A DNA stretch of 64,000 nucleotides from Nilaparvata lugens. Lineage: Eukaryota; Arthropoda; Insecta; Hemiptera; Delphacidae. Shown here one piece after another: positions 13,310 through 27,000 of the stretch. Numbering within the stretch: position 1 is the stretch's first letter; each line of letters begins with the position of its first letter. The notes beneath the pieces were generated by a model. The model was not told the origin of the DNA, made no database searches, and saw only the letters and a program-made list of their open reading frames with translations. The DNA lies in the NCBI RefSeq assembly GCF_014356525.2, contig NC_052507.1:53130463-53194462 (forward strand), in the 5' to 3' direction. The position numbers and the translations under genes are program-made.

Positions 13310-15545
13310 TTGAAACTTAATTGATCAGACTGAATCTGAAACTCTTGGTACTTCATAAGTTGAGAGCTTCGTTATCTTATCCCTGTAATTCGGATAACAC
13401 CTTAAAATAATCCTTCAATTCCGCTCTAGCATCATTCCTTCTGTTACACACATACAAACCTTGAGATCAATATCAATACACTAACTAAATAGTAGAACTT
13501 AAATAGATCATGTAGTTTTTCAGCTCTAAATTTTCAAGCTTATTCACATTTTTGGACCTTTTCACATTATTTAGTTAGTGTTAGTGTTATTGATTCATAT
13601 TAACTCTATTCATATTAACTATTTCTAAATTCAAAATCTGTTTGTTTTCTTGGTTTTGTAGTGTATTTTTTTTCATTTTTAATTTATTCAATTTAATCCA
13701 TACATAATTGTAGACTATTAATGTTTGGTAAGGGGTTCTTTCGAACATGAACTAATTAAATTTATTGGGGAAATTTATCTAACCGGAGGAGCTTGAACTA
13801 GATTGCTATCTCTAGAATACATCCTCAGTATTAAATTGATCAGTCTAAGCTAGTCGAAGCTAGAGCAGTCTAGATCGCAGCTAAACTAGCTGCTAGAGTG
13901 TTGTCTTTGTTCCACCAAATGTTGTTCTTTGTTCTCACTTTGCTCTTTGACAAAACTGAGCTCCGTTTCGCTTGGTAGCACTTCTGTTCAAAGTCGTAGT
14001 TATTGTTCTCACTTTCAACTTTTCCAGAAATGGGTGTGTATTTTCATACAAAACTGTATAATAGCAGGTAGAAGAATACCAGAGGGGACACTGGTACCTG
14101 GAAAAGTAGAGCTGGTTGGGGTGTGTGCCGATTTCTAATTATTTCTCGGAATAATATCCTTTTCTACAAAATGAAACGTGAGCCAGTGTCACTTGTATAA
14201 TATATTACCTTTTTCAAAAACTGGCTAGGCCTGTATACATAGTAATATAACTATTCATAAATATTACAATGTCTATAAGACACCCTGATCTGGCTACATT
14301 GCTATAGATCACCCTCTTTGAAGAGAATTTGGAGAAAGGTTGAATTTTCTAATATTCTTTACTATTTCTCCATCTTTGTTGTACGAAGATTGTGAGCTTT
14401 CTCTTTTGTCAACTAAAATTTTGCCTATCTCTGCCTCTAGTTTCGTGATTACTAAATTATTTGTAATACTTATCTATAAAAATATTTACAGAAAATCTTG
14501 GCTAGCGCTCAAGTTTACTCTCAATGCTTGTCGAGCTGCAGTATTGAAATAAGCTATTTTGTAACTTTGTAAACATTTACATATTTGATGACAATATTAT
14601 GTTTAGAGGAAATTTGATTGATTATCTACCATATTCATAAATTTGTAACTCGATGCGATGTATCTATTTATTTGTTATTGTTCAGATTGTAATAGGATAA
14701 AATAGTCTGAAAGGTCAGAAAACCAGACAATCATCCCAAACTTCTTTTTCCCTCTATGTTATACTGATATATAAATAGGTCGTTGAAATATTATGGTCAT
14801 GTCCAAATTCGTGTGCATATCAAGGGATGCCACTTAATAATGAGAGCTTAATTATTAATTTTGTGTTCCGAGAAATTGAGAGGAAAGCCGAAAAATATAA
14901 ACCTGTTGGGGAATTTAAAGAATATTAAATAAAAAAACTATTTTTATAGCCGAACAAAGTGTTGTAAAATATTGTTGGAGAGGTTATGAAGACCTCTCAT
15001 TATAAATCTTGAGTTTGGAATGAAGCCCGGTCAAAAATATTTTTCTGTGAGTATCGAGCCACCTGTCCCTCCAATTGGATGCATTTCATTTATTTATTAC
15101 ATTCCTCAATCAGAATATAAAATTAATGATTGGGAGAGAATCAACAGGAGAAGACGACAATTTAATAGCCAAGTACGTGAATAATAATAAGAAATTTGGA
15201 ATCATGATAAAGTTCTCGTAAAATATATTTCAGTTAACAATGTATATTTCTCTGTAAGCCTAAATTTTTATGAGTACCTCCATATTTAGCTCATGAAACT
15301 CCTTATCAAGAATGAATAGTACTGTATTCCATTTTGCAACACAAAAAAGTAAGTAATTTATTAACTTTCAAATCAAATTCTCAGTGAAATATCCTATTCT
15401 ATAATAGAAAAGAACTTCAATGGAGATTTTTCTTGTCATGGAACATGGGAACAGCATTTATTCCTTGTTTAAGTACCTTAGAATTCCGTTTAAATGTTAT
15501 TCAACATTTCTTAGACCATTTTTTGAATGTGTTTTTTGTGAATAC
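13310..15545. other. No gene recognised
   Basis: AT-rich intron-like sequence with only short biased open frames (69-93 aa). I saw no domain, RNA or structured repeat. Confidence 0.4.
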
Positions 15546-15549
15546 TATC

Positions 15550-15632
15550 GTGAGATTCACTACAAACTGTCAGCATTTCTCATAGATAACACCAATGCTT
15601 CCCATTCAACCAATGCTAATGACACAATCTCA
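15550..15632. repeat. Hairpin MITE, copy C
   Basis: GTGAGATT..CACT..ACTGTCAGCATT and its complement AATGCTAATGACACAATCTCAC form a hairpin of about 83 nt. The short open frames predicted across it on both strands are not genes. Confidence 0.65.
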
Positions 15633-15639
15633 CTATTGC

Positions 15640-16460
15640 TCCAATCACTTGAAGTCTTATCCAATCTATGCAACGTACATCCAATATTCCGTTATCTTTG
15701 AGCAGCTTGGTATGTTCCCATACCTTACCAGTATAATGCAAATGTATTTGTGGCTGAGGAAAGTTTGCAGGTGTAGGTGAATAATAGTCCCAACTAACAT
15801 TCAATCAAGCAGAAACTTGTTATGGAAGGTAACCAGAAATTCCAAGCTGTCAGAAATCGTAGTTCCCAGTAGAAGACAGACCCATGTCACCAGGGTGTAT
15901 TCTCAATTAGACATATCTGCAATACGGTATGTGGTTGTTAGTCAACTGATTGTATTGCAAGATAGTGGTAGTTAACGGTTTCTAGCTAAATTAATCGTGC
16001 AGCTACATGTCGAGGTCAATGACACTAAGGTTGTCGAAATTGTATGAATGTTTTGATTTTAGATGGAATTACATTCTTAGAGAATTCCAATTTATAATGC
16101 AATAATCATTACTCATCTATTACAGTATTACGGTACATGAATAAATTAAATTTGACAAAAATTACCTGAATAGAAAACAGGCAAACTCATTCAAAACTAT
16201 TAATAAAATTTAATTCCATTTTTTATAAGTTGTAATTTCTCATGTTGTGATAATGGAGTTTGCTACGCTACTAGAATTAACTTACAAGGTTTCACAATTT
16301 TTAGCCAATTTATTCGGATAATAAGTCATATTCAAAATGAGACCTTGCTCTTTGTGGAGTATTGTATACTCTTAGTTACCAGACTAACTATCAATAGGCA
16401 AAATACACTAGATAAATAAGGTAGTGGTTTAAATCAGTGGTCCGCTGATAAGTTAACAAT
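15640..16460. other. No gene recognised
   Basis: AT-rich sequence. No feature with family character was recognised. Confidence 0.4.
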
Positions 16461-16465
16461 CATAT

Positions 16466-16660
16466 GCCTGCTACTCCCGTTGGAAGAGTGACCGCTTCAG
16501 TCAACTCCTCTGAATATGATTCATGAGTTGTAAAATCGCTTCCCGGTGGTTCGGATCCCACCTAAAACTGTATAGGTTCATTCATCTCTCATTACCATCC
16601 GCCTCATTACTCAAGCACAAGCCTAGAGCTCATGTGGGCATCACCCTCAGAGAAAAAAAT
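16466..16660 (+). mobile_element. tRNA-type SINE copy 3 (best preserved + strand copy)
   Basis: Head GCCTGCTACTCCCGTTGG, B-box-like GGTTCGGATCC at 16548-16558 (one mismatch to the GGTTCGANNCC consensus) and tail GCACAAGCCTAGAGCTC..GTGGGCATCACCCTCAG before an A-run. The SINE is non-coding. The 67-aa open frame across it is a by-product. Confidence 0.7.
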
Positions 16661-16764
16661 CAATTGACAAAACTGGATTCTTTACATCGATTTTCCAACT
16701 ACCTACCGTTGTATTCCTTCATTTGAATAATTGTATAATATGAAAATATTGTTTTCCATGAACA

Positions 16765-16835
16765 TGAATACCCTGATCAACATACCTTCAGACACTTACG
16801 CACAATACTAGGTTCGATTTGGACATCATCCTCCA
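16765..16835 (+). mobile_element. SINE 3'-tail fragment
   Basis: Weak match to the SINE tail (CTTACGCACAA, then a TTGGACATCATCCTC-type end). Truncated and diverged. Confidence 0.3.
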
Positions 16836-16949
16836 AATCAATGAATAAATTGAGCAAATATAATGAGGAAGTTGTTCAGTTTGATAGTTGGTTGAAATGT
16901 GAAAGGAACGGCAGATATTGCACGGAATGCTAATCTGTTTTTAGGATTT

Positions 16950-17745
16950 TTCCGATTCGATTCAATTCAATTTAATTCAATTTATTTTTACACACACATA
17001 CAAGTTTGATACAGAGATTAACAAAAAGAATACATGCAAACAACAACAATACACATTATAAAAAAATAAAAAGAAAGTGGTGCAAATAAAAGGGTGGAAG
17101 ATTGAAGGGTTTTTCCAACTATGGATATCCATGTACTAGGAGAACCATAAATCCTTGAGAAGGTGAAAAAGGTATCAGGAAAAGTAAATAGACGGTAGAT
17201 AATATGAGAGGATGGGATGGGAGAAGAATAATAAGGGAAAGGATGGAAAAGAAACCGATAGGACCAGGTGTTAAAAAAATTATTTGAAGGACTAGATGAC
17301 TAGATGAATTACAAAGGATTGCAGAATAAGCAACCACACAAGTGAGAAGAGTACACTTTGTGAAACATCTCATAGATAGAAGAATTAATTGCATTTGATC
17401 CAGGTGTGGATAATATCCTGTTTTAGTTTTTTATTTATTCTCGCACATTCAATATACTGTTCGGGGATTGTGTTAATGATTCTACTGCTTATGTATATAA
17501 GTTGTTTTCTGATGGTTTCTTTGTTTGTATTGTAAATTAGATATTTATTTGCTGTAGGTCTTAGGTTGTATAGGCTGTTGGCAGCATTATTTGGAGAAGG
17601 GAAATCAGTTTTATGCTTAATAATAAACTTTACTACTTTCAGAATATATAATTGTCTAATTATTGTGAGAACATAGAATTCTTGAAAAGTCATACTGATT
17701 GGGAAAAGTCTAGGTTTATTTAGAATAGTTTTGATGATCAATTTT
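16950..17745 (-). pseudogene. LINE fragment: C-terminal RT region and 3' UTR
   Basis: Read on the - strand, 17741-17385 encodes the last 118 residues of a non-LTR retrotransposon ORF2. Its chain (I-I-K-T-I-L-N-K-P, then R-Q-L-Y-I-L-K) resembles that of the LINE fragment in the duplicated segment at 39.6 and 51.6 kb. It is followed by a 3' UTR down to about 16955 ending in a TTCAATTTAATT-type tail. The open frame continues on the far side of an inserted element (18590 onward), so this is the 3' half of one LINE copy broken by a later insertion. Confidence 0.65.
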
Positions 17746-17891
17746 TACTTTCCTTGCCCTATTACCATAGGTAAGGAAAGTATTGCTTTCCGAAAAAATT
17801 AAGGTACCCCAATTTCTAAATTTCTATACGTTTCAAGATTCCCTGAATCCAAAAAAGTGGTTTTTGGGTATTGGTCTGTGTGTGTGTGTGT

Positions 17892-17929
<38 letters not shown>

Positions 17930-18589
17930 TGTATGCGTCTGTGTACACGATTTCTCATGTCCCAATTAACGGAATGACTTGAAATTTGGAACTTAAGGTC
18001 CTTACAATATAAGGATCCGACACGAACAATTCCGATCAAATGCAATTCAAGATGGCGGCTAAAATGGCGAAAATGTTGTCAAAAACAGGGTTTTTTGCGA
18101 TTTTCTCGAAAACGGCTCCAACGATTCTGATCAAATTTATACCTAAAATATTAATTGATAAGCTCTATCAACTGCCGCAAGTCATATCTGTAAAAATTCC
18201 AGGAGCTCCAACCCATCTATGCAAAGTTTGATTTTAGATTCCCAATTATCAGGCTTCAGATACAATTCGAACAAGAAATTTTAAGTGGAAAAGATTGTGC
18301 ATGAAAATCTCTACAATTAATGTTCCGTAACATTTTCACCTAAAATTGAAAATAAGCTCGAAATTCAAGAAAATGTTATTATTTCAATTGCATGCAAACT
18401 GTTGATTCCATTAAATCATTCACTATGAAGAGATAGCAGACTTCGTGTGTCTCCAGCGTTATTGTCCTGTCACCAGCTGGCTTGGATCTTTGAATATAGT
18501 CGACTTGAGATGTGCGTGAACACTAGCGTCAGGTGATAAATTTTCATAATGGCAAGGAAAGTTGTGTGAGTGCGCCACACCAGATTTTT
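17746..18589 (+). mobile_element. (TG)n-bearing dispersed element, copy A
   Basis: About 845 bp, starting TACTTTCCTTGCCCTA and ending GGCAAGGAAAGTTGTGTGAG..CACCAGATTTTT. The termini therefore contain inverted CTTTCCTTGCC / GGCAAGGAAAG blocks. Internally it carries a TG microsatellite (about 17876-17930), GAATGACTTGAAATTTGG, AAGATGGCGGCTAAAATGG and TCGAAAACGGCTCCAACG. It interrupts the LINE on the - strand. Copies B (29323), C (37098) and a variant D (30195) lie in the same window. Predicted Thr-His repeat ORFs are read-through of the microsatellite. Confidence 0.75.
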
Positions 18590-19190
18590 GACATAAGAAA
18601 AGCTCTTCCAAATGTGAGTTATAACAGCCCCCCACACGTCTATACCATATTGAATTTTAAATTGAACCAGAGTATAGTAAACAATTTTCAGCTGACTGAC
18701 TAAAAATTTTTAGAAGAGTAAAATTTTTTTTCGCTTGATAGAATTTGAAAGAAAGGTATCTTATTCTATTGCAGAAGAATTTTATGTGGATGTCCCATTT
18801 CAAATGTTCATCGATGAGAACACCTAGATATTTAGTGCTATTGACTCTTTTATATCAGGACAATTACAGTTGATTGAGTTTTGATTGCTGTTAATGTGGA
18901 GTTTCAAATTTAAATTTTCTTCAGGTTTACCAGATCTGTTTTTAATGCGAAAGTGATAACTGGTTTTATCAACATTCAAACTCAATGTATTTCTGTCCAG
19001 CCAATTTTTTATAAGCAAACAATTTCGTTCAGCAATTTGATGTACCTCAGTCCATGATTTTCCATAGAAAATAGCGGCAGTGTCATCTGCAAACGATATA
19101 TTTTTGGAATTTTTCAGCTTCAGGCTCAGTAGATCATTCACATACATAACAATATTGGAGACAACACTGTGCCCTGTGGAAATAATAGAG
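18590..19190 (-). pseudogene. LINE reverse transcriptase fragment
   Basis: On the - strand 19147-18824 encodes MYVNDLL then FADDTAAIFYG, the F-A-D-D active-site block of a non-LTR reverse transcriptase. Further downstream a frame reading V-Q-F-K-I-Q-Y-G-I-D-V-W-G reaches the inserted element at 18589. Sequence 5' of the catalytic block is missing. Frames are broken, so this is a relic. Together with 16950-17745 it forms one 5'-truncated copy. Confidence 0.7.
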
Positions 19191-19199
19191 TTTAATTTA

Positions 19200-20355
19200 A
19201 GTTAAATATTGATTAAGTTAGTTAAAGTTAATGTACTTTACAGACAAATATTGAATAAGAAAGTCATGAGAGTGTAATGTCGTATAATCATTTTTATAAC
19301 GGTGTAAGATGCCTACAAACAATGCCTGAACTTGTGCGTAGGCGGAAGAAAGGGTGATGTTGAGAGATGGGTGGACCTACAGCTTAAGGTTCCAAAGCAA
19401 CGAGAAACAATTTTTATTCTCATAAATAATAATAAAGAGTCATCCAGTGAAACAGAATGATATCGATTAGTGTCTAATTCTTTAATAAGATGTATTATTT
19501 TAATTCAATTGTAATGAATATATATAGTAAAAAGGTTGCAATTTACTGTGAAATGAGTGAAAAATAGGCATGTGGTAAATAATGTTTTCTATTGTAATCT
19601 ATGGAATTTAATTTTTAAGATACCCAAGTCATTTTGTAGCATATTGACTGATATTCCTTTTATTTCGTCCCGAATTCATTTTTTCAGTGCTGGAATAGTT
19701 CTGAGAAGACTGTTCAGGGAAATTTTTGTTTTCAAGTAACCCCATAGAATAAGGTTGCTGGTTGTCAAATCTCACAAAGCATTCACATCGTTCATGACAC
19801 TCCTGTAGTGTTGCAATGTTGTTTACGGAGCACTTAGCCACACTTCTCGTTCATTCAATTGAATTGAAATCTATATTCATTATTATTTACAGGTACATTA
19901 GAAACAGTGTCAATATAATACAATTAAACATAACATAAAAAGTAGTAGAAAACATTCATGAACCTCCTATAGAAACAGTAAAAAGTAATAAATATGACTG
20001 ATAAACAACAGTCATAATCCTGCAGTGTGATTTTTGAACTTTTGTAGGAATACAGGAACAATGATATTAAATACTGGAATAATAACTATCCCAGTTCAAA
20101 AACAACGAGCTCGGTATGAAGTTGATGGAATACTTGTCAATATGATGAAAAATGTCATGGGAAACCTGGTAGTTGTATGGATTCCAATGAAGGACACATA
20201 ATCAGATGCTATATTTAAAAAAGTTCACTTATTGTTAAGTAAATAGAATGAAACCTTTTTACTACATATTTCTGACCATCGAATTGAAAAAAAATAAATT
20301 TTCTTGAAGAATTGGTCACTAATTGAAGTCATCCCATTTCACTGAAAGACCCTAT
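19200..20355. other. No gene recognised
   Basis: AT-rich sequence with no supported feature. Short open frames at 19557-19841 on both strands lack motifs. Confidence 0.4.
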
Positions 20356-20359
20356 ATTT

Positions 20360-20670
20360 AGACGAGTCAGCTTCTCAAGAGGTTACCCATCCAACAGCCT
20401 CCTCCTGCACACGGGGACAATAGTGGCGTCGACTTGTAGCCGCCAGTACTTGCAAAACGCCATCACACAGTCACATTAGCAGCGTCCGAACCCCTTCTGT
20501 CAAGGGCAATTAGACGGAATTTCAGTAGTTGTGACTAATAGCCAGGGGATGCCGCTATATTGTCCTAGTGTGCAGAAGAGGCTAATGGGAGAAGCAATTA
20601 TTAAACTCAATAACGTTATTTAGTTGAGACGACTCCTGATGTGGTCATCCATTCGATGGGAGTAGCCCAA
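20360..20670 (-). mobile_element. Diverged SINE pieces interrupted by a foldback MITE
   Basis: 20360-20396 resembles the head of a - strand SINE copy (CGAGTCAGCTTCTCAAG then TTACCCATCCAA). 20397-20588 is a foldback MITE whose ends are inverted (AGCCTCCTCCTGCACAC at the left, GTGTGCAGAAGAGGCT at the right). ATGGGAGAAGC after it may continue the SINE. A second SINE-head fragment (GTGGTCATCCATTCGATGGG) lies near 20640-20668. Confidence 0.45.
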
Positions 20671-20930
20671 ACGTAAGTTTGTCTTGTCTCTTTATTAGAG
20701 CGAAAAAATAGCAAAGTGACCATGAAACCAGCCGTTTTTTATCTTATGACATCCTCATCTGAAATTACATTAATTTTTCTCCATCTTTATTCATCTTGAT
20801 CGGCTTTAAAGGATGCGCTTCTTATTACGATAATACATCTTTACACTTCTTTATTGATTTATTTTGTTCGGTTGTTTATCAGTCATGTTTGTTTGTAAAA
20901 ATTGTGATACATTTTTAATTTTTGTTTCAG

Positions 20931-21090
20931 ATTGGCTTCAAAGGATTCGGCCTGTCACCCGATGTGTTGAACAAGAAAGTGCCTTTCCAGTTCCAAGGCA
21001 AAGAGTACACTCTACAGCATGGCTCTGTTCTCATTGCTGCCATCACGTCTTGTACAAACACAAGTAATCCTTGTGTTATGCTTGGCGCTG
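20931..21090 (+). CDS. ACO1: ACO1 exon a (partial gene; first exon seen)
   Basis: Acceptor TTTTTGTTTCAG precedes ATT; donor is G|GTAAGA. It encodes [12 protein letters not shown]... to ...MLGAG (53 codons plus one base). It contains SCTNTSNP, whose Cys is the first Fe-S ligand (Cys437 in human IRP1). It begins in phase 0, so at least one upstream exon must exist. Confidence 0.93.
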
Positions 21091-24000
21091 GTAAGAGCAT
21101 ACAAATATGCTATAACAATTAATACGTATTTTTAAAATTACCGTTTTCAAGTTTTATTTATTATCACACACTCAAACATTAAAAAATAATATTGAGTATA
21201 AAATGAGTATAAAGATATTGCCTTGATAGGATGTCATAGAGAATATAATATTGGTTGGTTAGTTATTGAGGAGAAAATTCAAACATAAGGTTAGTAGAAT
21301 AAGATTTGACCTTTTTCACAAATCCAGAGAATGGAAGTCATACAATTTTCAGAATTAAAAGAACAATATATCATTTGTGAATGGGCATATTGATAATTAC
21401 AGTAAAACTGGTTATTTCTCTAATGCGATTCCAGAGAGCTGAAAGTTGTCTGTTCGGGTAGGTAAGTTCGAGTAGGAAAGTTCGGGTAGGTAAATGAAAC
21501 GGCAAATCGACAATTAACCAGACAAAACCTTCAAAATTGCTCTTGACACTACTGAATTGCTCTTGATCAAGAGCATACCCGACTCGAGCCTTGTGCACAC
21601 TGATCAGGGATCAGGGATATGTAAGGGACACTGGACCAGGTCATGTAGGCGTAGGTGGTAACGAGCGTGCAAGTGGGCTTGCTAAGCGGGGTTCCAGTAT
21701 GCCATTCTTTGGTCCAGAGCCAAGCTGTGGCATAAGTAAAACAACTGCCTCTCACACAATAAGTAAATGGTATAGGGACTTACATCACCAGCAATTGCAA
21801 CGTCACCTCACCTTAGTCAAGCACTTGGCAAAAGGCTGCTAGCAGATACAAGCTCTTATTTAACCAGCTTGGTGGTGAGGTTGGTTAGAGGTCAGGTCAA
21901 GCAGTTGATTGCTCTGATAACTGGACATGGCCACTTCAGGACTCAGAAATGAGAGTCAGATGTGTAGTCTTTGTAATCAGTCTGAAGAGACTGCTAAGCA
22001 TATCATACTGGATTGCAAGAGATTAGGGGCAAGGAGAAGGGCTCTGTTTGGCTGCAAGCAACCAGATGATGAATGGGATGTTGGTATAGGGAAAATCTCC
22101 TGGATCTTGTAAAGGACACAGTTCTTTGTACACACAATAAGCTACAGTTGACTTGTGAGGCTCTTTCAACCTTTGGATCCTTGAATACGTCCCTTCAAAG
22201 CATTACATTAGGTATATTACAAGGGATACGGATCGGGACAGTTTTAAAGCCGTGTTAAATGGTTGAAGTTCTACCGTCGACGTCCCGCGTCCCATAATCA
22301 TCCAACATCTGTATTTACTAACTCTGGTAATATTTAATCACTACAATATGACTGGTAATATGACCAGTGATGAATAATGTTAATTTTGATCAGTTTAGTA
22401 CAAAAAATTGATTTTGAGAAAAAACACTGATTGCTTTCGACCAGTAAACTGGCGTTGTCTCAAAATTTGCTATGATTTTTGGCTGGCGCCTGTTTTTTTC
22501 TTCTGCTGATGGTGATGCCCGCAAGAGCTTCAGGCTTGGGCGTGGGTAATGAGATTACAGCTTCGGGTGGGCTCTGAACTACCGGGAAACGATTTTTTAG
22601 AGACATAAATTATATGTAGAGGAGTCGGCTCTTCAAGTGATCACCCTTCCAAAGGGAGTAGCAGGCGAATTAATCTTGACTTATCATTTATCTAATCGAC
22701 AATCGTTTCCCGAAAATGCTTTGCATTTTTCGATTCCTCTATTTCACTTATCTATATAATTAAATAGAAATTAATGTTTGTTAGTTTGATCCCTATAGAC
22801 TTGAAAACTACTTGACAGAACGATATAAAACTTTTGGAATATGCTGTGTGAATATTGGGGATGTTTTCTGACCAGAAATTATAATAGAGGGGCTAATAAT
22901 AATTAGTTAATGTAATAATTATTTATTACACTTTTTTCTATGTATTTCACACGGCATGCAGTCAAATATTTAAGTAAATAATCAAAATCTTTTACTTACT
23001 GACTGTAGTACTTTCGACCATCTCGCGATCATTTTCAACATTTTCATTTTCAGTGCCGACCGGAAATGTTTCGTCAAGAAATGGATATGAATTAAACACA
23101 TCAGAACAGTTCGAAACTTACAAAGCCACCATCCTTGATAAAAACAACATATTATAGAACAGCTCAATTTCAAATCAATCAAACTTTTTGATAATAAAAT
23201 CGCGTGTTCTTCATAACCAACAAAACATTTCCGGTCGGTATTGTTGAAATCATCGCGAGACGGTCGAAAGTACTACAGTCAGTAAGTAAACGATTTTGAT
23301 TATTTACTTGAATATTTGACTGCATGCCGTGTGAAATACATAGAAAAAAGTGTGTTGATACATCGCAGCTTGGAATGGATCAAGAAACCATCACCTTTAA
23401 TTATTTATTAATCCATTTTACAGACCTATGTTTTCGTACTTGCCGGCCAAGCGGCTACCGAAGAACGGAAAGATGATCATGATTCAAGATCATGTTGTGA
23501 TAATATGATTCAGCATCTAAAGTTACCAGCTTTAATAAACAGGTCACCCGTGCTTAATACGTTAGTTTAGAGTTGGAGTGTACCGTTAGTTGATTGGTAC
23601 CAGCTTATAATGGTTCCTTAGAAGACCTATACAAATAATATATCATTCCCCTATCATTGAGAAACTGGAAAATGTTGAAACAAAAACTATTCACCTCATG
23701 AAAGAGAGTTGTTCATATTGCATTCATTAATTACTGAAGAGTGACTGAATGATTTACATTTTTTTTATTTAGCTTAGCTGATATTTATCCAAAAATGGAA
23801 GATGGAAAGAATATGGAATTCTGTGTGATTCATCGTATATCGCATATTTACTGGACCATCTATTGACAATCAACAACTATGAAACACTGATTTAACCCAT
23901 TTATTGTATTTTTTAATTCAACACTTAACTGATAGAGGTTACTACCTATTGATTGAGAAGAATATGTTTTCAGAATAATAAATGCTGCATGACTAAGCAC

Positions 24001-27000
24001 ATATAGGAAGTCCGTATTGAGATGTTATAAAAAATATTGATTGTCAGATAAATTTCATGATTCACCAAATAAAGTTAAATATAACATGAGATGCATTGAC
24101 TTTTTGGCGATACGAAGTTCGCCGGGCCAGCTAGTGAATAAATAATGAATACTAAAGTAATTCCGCAAATCTTATTAGCACTTTTCGGTGTTTACTAGGT
24201 TTCTTAGCGAATAAAAAAGCTATGCTAGTCAAATGCCAGCAAAATGAATAAAATGTATAATAGTTAATGTAAAAGCAGTCAAATTAATAAGCCAGTGTAA
24301 TTCAACACATTTGACGAACATTTTTGATTGTTTGCAGGTTTGTTGGCGAAGAAAGCAGTGGCTCTGGGCCTGTCGGTGGCCCCCTACGTGAAGACAAGCC
24401 TTTCGCCCGGCTCAGGTGTGGTCACCTACTACCTGAAGGAGAGCGGAGTCGTGCCCGCCCTCGAGAAGCTCGGCTTTGATGTGATTGGCTTTGGATGTAT
24501 GACCTGCATCGGCAACAGTGGGCCTCTCGATGACGCCATAGTTGAGGCTGTCGAAAAGGTCATTCATTCATTTAAGTAAAAAAGCAATGATGTAGAAACA
24601 TTGGCAGATGAGATACTAAGGCAATCCTTATTTATTTCATCTTCCAAATTTAGGCGATGGCACAGTTCATTTTAAATTCAAACATTCAATAAAAATTTAT
24701 TGACATTGATTGAAAAGATAGTAGAATTGACGGTTATTTGGGTTTGTATTATACTAGTAGTTCTGTGAACAGTTGACTTCACGCAGTTTTCTCATCCTCA
24801 AGTATCTGATGTCACCTGTTCTAGTTGATTCAGTTGAATAATAATTTACTCATAAAAACTGTTATTTGTTTTCTCCAAGATCAAAAACTCCCTTATGTTA
24901 ATAAACTCAGTTCACGTTTGAATTTTTATGCCATACGATAATTTATCCAGTTCCGTGATCATCTTTCCATCTAATAAAATTATTTCTCAACTATTTTTAA
25001 ATTATTTTTCTTCAATCAAGAATATTATAATTTCTTAGTTCATTTTTTTATTTAGTTCATTTAATATTTTTTTATTTTATTTACAATCACCTATTAAATT
25101 TGTTTTTTAAATGTGAGAATATTGATACTTATGGGCACGCATCATAAAAAATATTGAAACCCTTCCTTATCCTATACCATTGAACGAGCAACTTCTGTTT
25201 ATATGTTTGTAGTTCACCGGATCTCGAAAACAGCTCTAACGATTCTCACGAAATTCAGAACATAGTAGGTTTATAATATAAAGATTTGATTGCACTAGGT
25301 CTCATCCCTGGGAAAACTCGCTGAAGGACATTAAAAGGATAATTATTATTTGGAAAAACAGCAGATAATAATTATTTCATCGTCTGTTGGTGATGGAAGT
25401 GAGTGAGTTCATGTGTGTGGGTCTGTGTCAAAATTATGACTCAGCTGTTGAACTTTTGTAATCATTAAATCAGGTGCTTAGTGCCTGTTGCAGAAAAGCC
25501 GGGTTATTTTTAATCCTGATTAATTCCAGTAGATCCATCTTTTTAAAATGGTCTTCTCTGATTTGGTTCACGTGAAGTTAATCAGGATTAAAATATGTAA
25601 CCGGCTTTTGTGCAACTGGGCCTCTGTGAGGGAAATTTTTGCATTCCTCTGGGAATTAATCTCAATTTACTGTAATTAGATAGAACATTTATGTATGAAT
25701 GTTATAAATGCTATTATAATTTCTTCTTTCGTAATAAATTTTTAATGCTTTTGTACTCCAGAGCGAAGGTCAGTCCCTGATATTAGAAATAGACACGGCC
25801 GGACATATGTTTAATGCATTAAATGAATAATCCACTTGTCAGCTGATTGATTATGAATAATTCTATAGTCTGATTGATCCTATCTTCAAAGTAGATGATA
25901 GTAGAGTAGTAGAGGAATAGAGTGATATCAGAGTATGGAGGAATTCCTTTTCTTGACATATCACGAATATTGTCAGCAACTGATTTGCTATCCTTGTCTG
26001 TCATTACACAAAACAGATAGCTTTATTCTCCTGAGGGTATGATTATATTATCATATGCAAGTGCACGTGATTTCATGCATAAGCCGAAAAACAAAATCTA
26101 GAAAGAGTCATTGAACACTTGGTGGCTTGTCTGTAGCTGCTCACACTGAACGCAACCAACAAGTGCACGCGTTCAGTGTGTGTTCCTATTGCTGCTTTCA
26201 GATTATGTTTCTCATCTGCGTCATGCATGAACACGCGTGCACTTGCACATATTAATCCATTTATTGTACAAAACACTATAATCTTAATATAATATTATGA
26301 CGATGTAATAATAATATACAGAGTGAGTCATATGTATGGGGACCCTTCAATAAGTTGGAGACTGTTGTAGATATAATACTGTCACATTCAGGATAAGTTA
26401 TTGGTCAAATAATCCACCTTTAACGTACAACTGAATTTCAACCCCTCATAAGGGGGTGCCTTAGGGGTTGTAACTCGAATATTTTAAATGTAAACACCGA
26501 ATTGTGTGGTACATCATTTTAAAGGCCTTTTTAAAACAAGAAAGATGACATCAATAAAAATGTTCTATGATATTTTTATCCAAAATGGCGGCTGATTGAA
26601 CTTTATCAATTATTTCTTTAAAAACTAAAACTTCAATCAGCCGCCTTTTTGGATATAAGTATTCAACAAGTTTCAAGTGAATGAATGTTTTGTTTCCAGA
26701 ACGACCTGGTGTGTTGCGGTGTTCTGTCCGGCAACCGTAACTTCGAGGGTCGAATTCACCCGAACACTCGAGCCAACTACCTGGCCTCGCCTCTGCTCGT
26801 CATCGCCTATGCCATCGCCGGCCGCGTTGACATCGATTTCGAGACTGAACCTATTGGTGAGTTCACATCTACACCATAGAGAAAATATAACATAAGTAGA
26901 TATCCCATCTACTCGTTTATGTTCCAAATTTCAAGCTGATTTTTGTTAACTCAAGTCGATTACATAGGATCACTGTCTATTATCACTGTTTTGGCCAGGT